Positions 56,337 to 64,000 of a stretch of 64,000 bases of DNA are shown here, piece by piece. The number at the start of each line of letters is the position of its first letter. Position 1 is the first letter of the stretch. The translations under genes were made by a program, and so were the position numbers. This DNA comes from Rhipicephalus microplus. Its lineage: Eukaryota > Arthropoda > Arachnida > Ixodida > Ixodidae. The notes beneath the pieces are model-generated. The model was given only the letters and a program-made list of their open reading frames with translations. It ran no database searches and was not told the origin of the DNA. The stretch covers positions 137,786,155 to 137,850,154 of the forward strand of contig NC_134710.1 in assembly GCF_043290135.1 (NCBI RefSeq), written 5' to 3'.

Positions 56337-56514
56337 TGTCACGGGTATAGAAAGGTACCTCAGGCATGGGTGCAGAAAGGACGGAGACGGGATGAAGACG
56401 ACAATGTTTTTGTGGGGCTGGCTATGTCTGAGCTGCCCTCCTGTCCTGCACCCTTGCATATTGTGTGCAGTGTTAACCCACCCGGCGTTCACTTATTAAA
56501 TACTCCCCGTTACA
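56337..56514 (+). repeat. 5' LTR (178 bp)
   Basis: TGTCACGGGTATAGAAAGG to ACTCCCCGTTACA, with TG...CA ends. It differs from the 3' LTR by several bases and a 16-bp length difference in the GCTGGCTATGTCTGAGCTG area. Shared TTATTAAATACT near the end may be part of the polyadenylation region. Confidence 0.93.
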
Positions 56515-56588
56515 TATTTTTGGTGGAAGTGCTGGGTAACATTCAGACTCTGGATCTCCGTAGTGGACGTCAGCTTCGTCCAGCCACG

Positions 56589-56747
56589 ATGCCTAAAGGC
56601 AGTGCGTCATCCGTTCAGTCTACGCCTGCTCCGTTACCTGTTATCCCTTCCCATCTTCTCGATCCAGGTACATTTTGTGGCACCGACGCAACTGACGTTG
56701 ACGAGTGGCTCGCCTTATACGAGCACGTCAGCAAGCAATACAGATAG
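56589..56747 (+). pseudogene. gag N-terminus of the deleted LTR element
   Basis: ATG at 56589, Pro/Ser-rich start, then DPGTFCGTDATDVDEWLALY, the start of a capsid-like domain. TAG at 56745 stands where a Trp codon is expected, and the RT remnant begins within about 20 bases. Only a stub of gag remains. Confidence 0.7.
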
Positions 56748-56759
56748 GATGAGACGCTT

Positions 56760-57586
56760 ATGCTGGCCTCCAGCTTAACGCGTCTAAGTGCACCTTTGGA
56801 CACCGTCAAGATAAAGCTACTTGGCCACCTTGTTGACGTTGCTGGTGTACGACCTGACTCTGATAAAGTCCGCGCGGTGCGCGAGTTTCCGGTCCCACGT
56901 TCCACGCAAGAAGTCTGCAGCTTTTTGGGACTCTGTTCGTATTTCTACCATTTTGTCAGCAATTTCGCGGAAATTTCTCGGCCCCTCACCGATCTTCTCA
57001 AAAAGAATGTGGCTTTTTCCTGGCGTGAAGACGAAGAACATTTCTTCGCGTCGTTGATTTTTGCACTCAGATCCCTACATGGGTTGGCTCATTTTGACCC
57101 AGTTGCTCGAATGGAGCTACGTACCAATGCAAGTGGCCATTGCATAGGGGCAATACTCGCACAAATGGAGAACGGCACAAACCGTGTCGTAGCGTACGCC
57201 AGCCACCTACTTTCTCAGTCGGAAAGGAACTATTCAATCACTGAGCGAGAGTGCCTGGCTCTCATCTGGCCTATCGCAAAATTTCGTCCGTACCTATATG
57301 GACGCACGATCGCAGTCATCACAGACGACCATGCGCTCTGCTGGCTGTCAACCCTTAAGGATCCTACAGGAAGACTCGGGCGATGGGCATTGAGTTTGCG
57401 TTCTCTGTAGTGTACAAGTCTGGCAAGCTTCACAGTGATGCCGACTGCTTATCTCGACACCCTGTTGATCCACCTGACTCCTCTGAGTTAGAAGCTGATG
57501 CCAACATCCTAGCCATAACAGATTTTCTGCAAATAGCCGACGAACAACGCCGAAATCCATCGCTGCTATCGATGATTGACCATTGA
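56760..57586 (+). pseudogene. RT C-terminus and RNase H of the deleted LTR element
   Basis: The RT begins at its late block (LNASKCTFGHRQ in one frame, then IKLLGHLVDVAGVRPDSDKV after a one-base shift near 56811), so the catalytic YxDD region is deleted. RNase H-like domain: RTNASGHCIGAIL, with Asn for the usual catalytic Asp of TDAS; YSITERECLALIW; ITDDHALCWL. A frameshift near 57400 moves to the linker frame FSVVYKSGKLHSDADCLSRH (the A-D-x-L-S-R border motif). Dead by deletion, frame changes and active-site loss. Confidence 0.85.
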
Positions 57587-57599
57587 CCTTCAATCCGGC

Positions 57600-58777
57600 C
57601 ATAAAAACCCTTCACTGAGCCTATTTTTTCTTCAAGACAACATTTTGTACCGCCGCAACTTACACCCCGATGGCGCGGAACTTTTGCTCGTCGTCCCATG
57701 TCATCTGCGCAAGGACATTTGCAACAACTCCACAACGCCCCAACTACCGGACATTTAGCTGTCTCCAGAACCTATGATCGCGTCCGCCGACGGGTATTCT
57801 GATAGGGCCTTTATCGTTCCGTTCCCTGCTACGTTGCAGCGTGTGACCTGTGCCAGCGTCGGAAGAAGCCTACATCTCTCCCTGCCGGTCACCCTCAACC
57901 TATTGAAGTCCCAGCCGAGCCGTTTCATCGTGTGGGTTTGCATTTGTTAGGTCCCTTCCCGACATCGGCAACGGAAAACAAATGGATAGCAGTAGCTATG
58001 AATTATGCCACTTGGTATGCAATTACTCGAGCGCTATCGACCAGCTGCGCAACGGACGTCGCAGATTTCCTACTCTATGACATCATCCTTCAGTATGGCG
58101 CTCCTTCTCACCTACTCACGGACCATGGCCGCTGCTTCCTGTCTCATGTGGTTAATGACCTCCTTAGATCCTGTGCTATGCGGCACAACTTTACGACTTC
58201 TTACCATCTTCAGACCAACGGACTTACTGAGCGCCTCAACCACACAGTGACGGACATGCTTGTTACGTATGTTTCTGACGACCACACCGATTGGGACACT
58301 GCCCTTCCGTTCGTAACCTTTGCCTACAACTCGTCCCGTCATGAAACTGCTGGCTACTCACCATTTTATCTTCTCTTTGGCCGTGATCTCTTACTACCTT
58401 TCGATACCCTCCTTGCGCATGACCTTCCGTCCACCACTTCGTACGCACAAGATGCCATCTCCCGTGCTTTGATCGCACGTACAGTAGCCCGCGCCAGGTT
58501 CTCATCGTCCCAGAGAGCACAGAAGTCGCTCTATGACAGCCGACATAGGGATGTCGATTTTTCCCTGGGCTCTCTCGTGCTACTGTGGCTGCCATCCCGT
58601 CGTGTCGGCCTGTGCGAGAAACTTTTATCGCAATACGTTGGGCCTTACCGAGTTCTGCGCCAAGTCACACCTGTCACCTATGAAATTTCTTCTACTACGA
58701 ACCCCACTGTTACTTCCAGAAGTGACATTGTGCATGTGTCTCGCCTGGAGCCCTATCACAGTGACCCGTCCATCTAA
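57600..58777 (+). pseudogene. Integrase of the deleted LTR element
   Basis: The N-terminal part (FFLQDNILYRRNL, LLLVVPCHLRKDI) leads to a damaged zinc region with CDLCQRRKKP, then the core. The first acidic residue is lost: the usual VGIDLLGPFP reads VGLHLLGPFP. The second Asp (LLTDHGRCFLS) and the Glu (NGLTERLNHT) are present. The last frame (57932-58777) is open for 281 codons through FGRDLLLPFDTLL, LGSLVLLWLPSRR and the tail DIVHVSRLEPYHSDPSI. The N-terminal region has stops and frame shifts (around 57580 and 57760). Confidence 0.87.
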
Positions 58778-58818
58778 TAACAGCAGGCACCGGGACAGTG
58801 CTTTGTCGCCCGGGGTAA

Positions 58819-58980
58819 TGTCACGGGTATAGAAAGGTACCTCAGGCACGGGTGCAGAAATGACGGAGATGGGATGAAGACGACGATGTTGTTGTGGAGC
58901 TGTCTCTTGTCCTGCATCCTTGCATACTGTGTGCAGTGTTAGCCCACCCGGCGTTCACTTATTAAATACTCCCGGTTACA
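58819..58980 (+). repeat. 3' LTR (162 bp)
   Basis: TGTCACGGGTATAGAAAGG to ACTCCCGGTTACA. It is preceded by TCGCCCGGGGTAA, in the polypurine-tract position, 42 bases after the pol stop. Confidence 0.93.
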
Positions 58981-58984
58981 ATAT

Positions 58985-59814
58985 CATCAATATTGGGTAT
59001 TAATGTGTGAAAATGCTTTTCTTGACATATCGTATGCCTCTTGAAAAGTAGGCACATGTTCAGGGACAACATCTATACTCAACAATTTCAACAGCAATAG
59101 TAAAGACAGTCAAATGGACAAAAAAAAAAAATGCTGGTGCACTTTGAAGAAAGCTTTAGGCCACAGACCGCAGTGCTACAAGGGCTTACAAGAGGTGCAA
59201 CTGCAGGTGGTGTTCTCCTGCTGAAATGAGATCCGTCCCACTTTCCTCTTCACAACTTTAGAAGTAATTCTCTCCGCTATTTTTTCGGACGTTTCCAACA
59301 AAAATACCCATTTATGCAATCGCGAGATGGTGCCTTCATGAGACAGTGGGACAGTGTTTCAATATTTTTTTAAAACACTCTCACGAGTCAGTGGAACATA
59401 TACATTCCACTTTTTTCAGTAAATTACTAGCTTGATTTTGGGGAAATAATTTCATACTATTTCTTTGTAGTTTATATTAATATACCTCAGCCTTTTTTAT
59501 ATCACATTTTACTAAAATGTATGGAAACCTATAAAGTGTTAACAAAAGGCATTTATTAACTTTTTAATCATTAACTTAAGGGCATTTGTATAAATGAAGG
59601 GTTTGTAGGATGTGATAGTTAATGGCATGCCCATTTTTTTTAAATGGCAAAAAAAAACGCATTCAATGTGAGACAATCGTCAAAATTCAAGGCCCTAATT
59701 TAGATGATACTGAAACTGAGGGCATTGCATGCACAGAAAATCTATCAGCTTTACGTCAGACTGCAAGCTTATGTGTAGAACTTTGATAAAAGGTGCATCG
59801 TAGCGGAATACGTT
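58985..59814. other. AT-rich unassigned stretch
   Basis: Nothing recognised. Confidence 0.4.
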
Positions 59815-61428
59815 CAGAAAAAATTCAGCAGATTCCACGTACCTTGGGAATTGATGTTATGCGAATTATGCAGATGGGAGGTGACTGCACTGTAATTTTC
59901 TATTGAGCAAAACATTACTAAGTGGCGTTAAAGATATGTACAAATGCATGCAGAGACATACGTCAAACAGCCATATATTTCTTATACAACCAGTTGTTTA
60001 CAATTGCGTACCGAGATCGACAGCAACATGGATATTAGCAACGTCAGAAATGGTAGGCTGATGTGAAGTGCTGGTGCTAGCGAGGATGGTAGCCCTGGAC
60101 ATAGGTCAACTTCATCAGATGGTGTCTAACTCAAGTTGACGTTAACCCAACATGATGGCTGTATCACAGGAGTACATATGTAATATTTATGAAATTGGAT
60201 CGCCAAGACTGCAACCACAATTGACATTGCATGAACATCAGGACATATTTTAAAAGTAGTTCCTAGACCAGGCATGGTTCTGCAGTAGAATACTTGATTT
60301 CCACGCAGAATGCTAGGGTTCGATTCCTGCTGGGACCCTGACATGTTGCTGATTGATGTCAGCTTTTTCTTAACGCTCACACATTAAAATTACCTATGTG
60401 TGTTCTTGCCGTTCCTGGATAGATATAAATTGTCAACCATCTGTAGCACATACCCACAGGCCGAAAGAGTTCAACGACATATGCGATGGGATTGTGACAT
60501 TATTCATGTCAAGACCAGCGAGTCATATTTGACAAACCGTCTTGCCCTGCCATGCTAATTTTGGTCTATCCTGTGCAAATTGAGGCGAGCCCGCTGCCTT
60601 TGCACGGGCTTTGCCGCCTATTTCTGCTGTTCTCATGTCCTGACATGACTCCCCTCCTCCGTGGTCTGCTGCCTTTGGGAGAGCGAAAGTGATGTTTAGC
60701 CCCTTTCACCCAGTAGCAGATGTCGACTGTGGCGCCGTGCGCACAGTCTTTCCGGAGATTTCGTGCGCGCGTCGGGGGTGAGTGAGTTAGATCTCTCCGG
60801 GACGACTGAGGGTGAGCACGCATCTCTTTTCCGTCCGTCGACTCCTATTGTTTGGGGCTCGTCAGACTTTGCCAACGGCGCTTCGCGCTCGCAGCGAACG
60901 CTCACCTTTTGTTGCCCCTTTGCGAACGCTAGGCCGAAGAGCGGTACAGTGTCCTAGAGCATGGCCAGGTTACGCCGACACGTATCTCTCCGAAGCCAAT
61001 GCGAGCGCCTTTGCTCTCGCTCGAGCAACTGGGCTTTTGTCTCGGTGCCCCCGTGAATCACTTTTACCTCGGAGAAGTGCTCGCACCCCTGTGTAGTACT
61101 TCTCGCTCGTGGCGTGAATAAGCCCGTTTGCTTTCTTTCCGCGCCTTTGCAACGAGCTCTTTACTGCGTTTGGGTGTTGCCGCAGACAATAAAGTGTTGC
61201 GACCTTGAGCAGTACCGTATTCTCGCCACGGCGATGGTTAACGCGTACCCTGTACCTCACTAAGACTGGACCCACACTAGTGGCCGTACTCCTTCGGGTA
61301 CGTGTACACTACAACCCCAAGATAAGGGACTGATCACAAAAGCACCCAGACCTAGGTCGCTAGACAGACAGACACACGCATGCTCAAAGTGCTTGCAATA
61401 CACAAAGAAATGCTTTGCATTTAAAAAA
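59815..61428 (+). repeat. Dispersed repeat family X, copy 2 (plus), split by an LTR
   Basis: Matches the reverse complement of 35493-36850 on both sides of an insert at 60572-61313. It carries a B-box-like GGGTTCGATTCCTGCTGGGA at 60310-60330, so the family may be tRNA-derived in part. It lacks the TA-target MITE and the 191-bp duplication of copy 1. Confidence 0.75.
60572..61313 (+). mobile_element. Probable solo LTR (742 bp) inside repeat X
   Basis: The GC-rich insert runs TGTGCAAATTGAGGCGAGC to TACGTGTACACTACA, with TG...CA ends, and has ACAATAAAGTG (polyadenylation signal) about 125 bases before its end. Flanks ATCC and ACCC are a candidate 4-bp duplication with one change. Repeat X copy 1 (near 35630) is continuous here, which proves an insertion. 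No pol sequence is attached, so a solo LTR is the best reading. Confidence 0.6.
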
Positions 61429-61730
61429 CAGTAATCCATCTGAAATAACCAATCAGACCGCTTATTATTTGCTTTGGTGTGTAGTGCACAAAAAACTAGC
61501 ACAGATAAATATTTGTAATTTATTGCCTGAGTGCTTCTTTGCAGCAGTTAAAGTTCATCTAATTGAAACCCAGGATAAAGCTTCAATATATTGCTGTTAA
61601 ATGTAGACTCTGCTTTGTTGACATGAAATTATAAAAAGTTAAATATTTTATATATTGAGAATTTTATGATTATACCAAATATACTTATAATAATTATGCT
61701 GAAGTATAGTGGGGTTAAACTGTACTTTGC

Positions 61731-61925
<195 letters not shown>

Positions 61926-61985
61926 AAGTTATTAAAACCAATGGAATGTAAATAAGAAGAAAGAAAAGTGGATGAAAAAATTACC

Positions 61986-62058
61986 AACTGTGAGCAGGAA
62001 TCGAACCTACGACCTTCGAATTATGCGTTCAATGCTCTAACCACTGAGCTATCACAGC
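61986..62058 (-). tRNA. tRNA-like sequence (CAT at the anticodon position), probably a SINE head or pseudogene
   Basis: The minus strand folds as a full cloverleaf: acceptor GCTGTGA/TCACAGT (one G-T pair), D stem GCTC/GAGC, anticodon stem TTGAA/TTCGA (one G-T pair), loop CGCATAA, T stem GTAGG/CCTGC (one G-T pair), T loop TTCGATT. Boxes A (TAGCTCAGTGG) and B (GGTTCGATTCC) are complete, and a run of six T follows on that strand (61975-61980). The anticodon would be CAT (Met), but base 33 is G instead of the universal T, which argues against a working tRNA. Similar degenerate tRNA-like stretches occur at 30005-30070 and 29405-29475, so a repeat family is likely. Confidence 0.45.
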
Positions 62059-62283
62059 GGCCCTCCCTCCATCCACTTTTTTGGGTTTATCTGTGAATTT
62101 AGAAGTAGGAGTGACAGTCAGCGCCATCTATAGGCCAAACGACGAGTGTGAAAACACTCTTATGCGCATGTTTGGCGTCACGTAGCACGTGAACTTATTA
62201 TGAGCCGGCAGCTGATTAATTGTCCCTCTTATACAACCTAAACACACCAAGTCTGCCAGTACGAGACCCTCGTTCAATGAAAT

Positions 62284-62367
62284 AAGGGAAAGAAGTGTAT
62301 ACCTAAGGGCTCGTTTTTCCGTGTTCTAACACAATATTAATGAGATATAACAGACAGTAATGCCAAG

Positions 62368-62375
<8 letters not shown>
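62284..62375 (+). repeat. Direct repeat, right copy
   Basis: Same block as 61830-61925 with a few base changes, again ending at a TA array. Confidence 0.9.

Positions 62376-62425
<50 letters not shown>
62371..62425. repeat. (TA)n microsatellite, ~55 bp
   Basis: Second TA array, following the right direct repeat. Confidence 0.97.
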
Positions 62426-62427
<2 letters not shown>

Positions 62428-63044
62428 GTGCTGATATATTGCTATAAGAGCCATGCTGGATGAACTCTTAAAAGGGAAAGAGAATTGAGCATGTTAAGGC
62501 AAGCCTTGCCAATTCTATTTAATATACTATAATCGTAGTATTTGAGATGCATTCAGTAATTGGCATGGTTTGTTTACATTTAGTGTGTTTGTGTGTGCAT
62601 GAGTGTAATATGAAATACCTTCTTGGAACTACAGTTAGCATTACATAGTGACCTTCCAACCTCTTTTCTTGATACTTCAGTTAATCCTGCGGTTTCCAAG
62701 TGCAGAGGGAGGGCAAGTGCCCCTTTCATTCTGTCTTGCCAACACTCGTGTTCCTAAAGAATAACGTGATACCTATTGCTACCATTTGATGATACCACAA
62801 CAATTGTATTTTGACTAAAATGGCTGTGGTTCTGTGTTCACACACAACATCATGTTTAGCAGGGGGCTTATAAAGTTAACAGCTTTGAAGGGCATTGAAT
62901 TTATTTGCGGACTAGAAGAGAACGGAATCTTGATCTACCGTATGTTTGTACGACAACCTTTTTTTTTTAATCAGGTCATACTAGTGATATGAATAGCAGG
63001 ATCCCACTTAATACTCGCTGCAGTCTGCAAGTTGTTTCACGAAC
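62426..63044. other. Unassigned stretch
   Basis: Nothing recognised. Confidence 0.4.
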
Positions 63045-63055
63045 ATTATGATTGC

Positions 63056-63246
63056 CAGGTCGCGGGATCGAATCCCGGTCGGGCGGCTGCATTTTCGATG
63101 GAGGCGAAAATGCTGCAGGCCCGTGTGCTCAGATTTGGCACTAGTTGAAAAACCCCAAATGGTCGATATTTCCGGAGCCCTCCACTACGGTGTCTCTCAT
63201 AATCGTATGGTGGTTTTGAGACATTAAACCTCTCATATCAGTCAAG
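63056..63246 (+). mobile_element. Ruka-type SINE, 5'-truncated, 11-bp target duplication
   Basis: Starts at AGGTCGCGGGATCGAATCCC (B box); the A-box half is missing. Flanked by ATTATGATTGC at 63045-63055 and 63247-63257. The tail is short (ATCAGTCAAG). Confidence 0.93.
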
Positions 63247-63518
63247 ATTATGATTGCATTATATTGTGAGCAGTCTTGCTTATAGTTATAAATGCAACAT
63301 GAATGGCCATTCTGATGTGTGGTGCCCCATGAGTTCTAACACACCAAGTGGTGGTCAGGTTATTGTTTATATGTCACTCCTAGACACCGTGATCAATTCT
63401 TTTCTCATTTATTTCTTATCAAGAATTTTCCCTCTGGCAGATTTGATGCTCTCAGGCAGTATACAATGATTTATTGGTCAGTTGTCAGCTCATAAAAATC
63501 AACTGCCATGTCATGCCA

Positions 63519-63757
63519 GCCCCGCCGCGGTGGTCTAGTGGCTAAGGTACTCGGCTGCTGACCCGCAGGTCACGGGATCAAATCCCGGCTGCGGTGGCTG
63601 CATTTCCGATGGAGAAGGAAATGTAGGCCCGTGTTCTCAGATTTGAGTGCATGTTAAAGAACCCCAGGTGGTCGAAATTTCCGGAGCCCTCCACTACGAC
63701 GTCTCTCATAATCAGATGGTGGTTTTGGGACGTTAAACCCCACATATCAATCAATCA
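63519..63757 (+). mobile_element. Ruka-type SINE with 11-bp target duplication
   Basis: Full-length: GCCCCGCCGCGGTGGTCTAG to a CAAT tail. Flanks ATGTCATGCCA at 63508-63518 and 63758-63768 are identical. Confidence 0.95.
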
Positions 63758-64000
63758 ATGTCATGCCATCTGCCAAAACAAATGTTATTCATGTGCAACC
63801 ATGGCTATGAGTGGCACTGGCAAACACTCTCTGGGTTATGCGTGCAAGCGTGGTATTCTGTAAGTGTCCAGTAAATACACTGTCCATTTCATCCCGTTGT
63901 GATTGGCTAATTTTGAAAGTGGGCTGGAATCAACGGTGAACTCTGACTTCGATCTCTATCCCAGTGGTTCTCAAATGGGGGTCCGCGAAGCCATTTCAAT

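Larger units (their letters stand above)
56337..58980 (+). mobile_element. Gypsy (Ty3) LTR retrotransposon with both LTRs, internally deleted
   Basis: Two LTRs bracket a 2.3-kb interior; full-length relatives need about twice that. ATAT lies on both outer sides (56333-56336, 58981-58984), a 4-bp target duplication. The interior holds the first ~55 codons of gag, then jumps to the late RT region, RNase H and integrase. Most of gag, all of protease and most of RT are missing. Its pol tail resembles the fragment at 1-314. Confidence 0.92.

Noticed and set aside
61986..62058. Functional tRNA-Met gene
   Set aside because: Cloverleaf is complete, but G at position 33 and related degenerate copies make a SINE head or pseudogene more likely; kept as tRNA-like with modest confidence.
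63803..63862. ACCATGGCTATGAGTGGC... frame ending at CT|GTAAGT, like a first coding exon
   Set aside because: Good start context and donor, but only ~19 codons, no recognisable protein and no downstream exon in the window.

Overview
The window looks like repeat-rich, mostly non-coding nuclear DNA of a hard tick, most likely a metastriate such as Rhipicephalus; the species cannot be fixed from sequence alone. The main clue is a tRNA-derived SINE present in 11 recognisable copies. It has an A box, a B box, a conserved body and a CAAT/ATCA repeat tail, and it matches my knowledge of the tick SINE Ruka. There are no bacterial features, operons or CRISPR arrays. Nearly every long open frame belongs to a decayed transposable element or is a shadow of one. 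|| The one host gene I can support is a split, plus-strand AKTIP (FTS, fused-toes) gene. Six exons at 27171-46443 join into one uninterrupted 222-codon frame (stop included), and every intron has GT..AG ends. The protein is a ubiquitin-E2-like variant with no catalytic cysteine. At least one upstream exon is missing or unrecognised. The introns (about 18.6 kb in total) hold SINEs, MITEs, a pogo/Tigger remnant, LINE debris, an antisense gypsy gag and two tandem duplications. || Layout. 1-3516: end of one gypsy LTR element (+) and the integrase plus 3' LTR of another (-). 3517-13178: two 5'-truncated non-LTR retrotransposons of one I-like family, head to tail, the second carrying a SINE. 13190-14900: an unclassified dispersed repeat interrupted by an RTE-type LINE tail. 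15264-18076: a P-element/THAP transposase pseudogene (-) with a SINE. 18774-26299: a TIR element, a dispersed repeat with a 33-bp array, a GACA-type minisatellite, a gypsy protease/RT fragment (-) and a MITE. 27171-46443: AKTIP. 46839-48716: a SINE cluster. 49107-51665: an LTR element (-) with a large internal deletion. 53300-55510: second copies of two dispersed repeats. 56337-58980: an internally deleted LTR element (+) with both LTRs and an ATAT target duplication. 59815-62425: another dispersed repeat split by a probable solo LTR, then TA arrays around a tRNA-like sequence. 63056-63757: two more SINEs. || Because several repeat families occur twice here, one copy often shows the empty site for an insertion in the other (RTE LINE, TA-target MITE, solo LTR). 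That allows exact dissection of the insertion history without external data. I found no obviously new protein system. The least explained items are the 33-bp/11-residue array repeat, the P-type transposase with few disabling changes, and the tRNA-like sequence between direct repeats.
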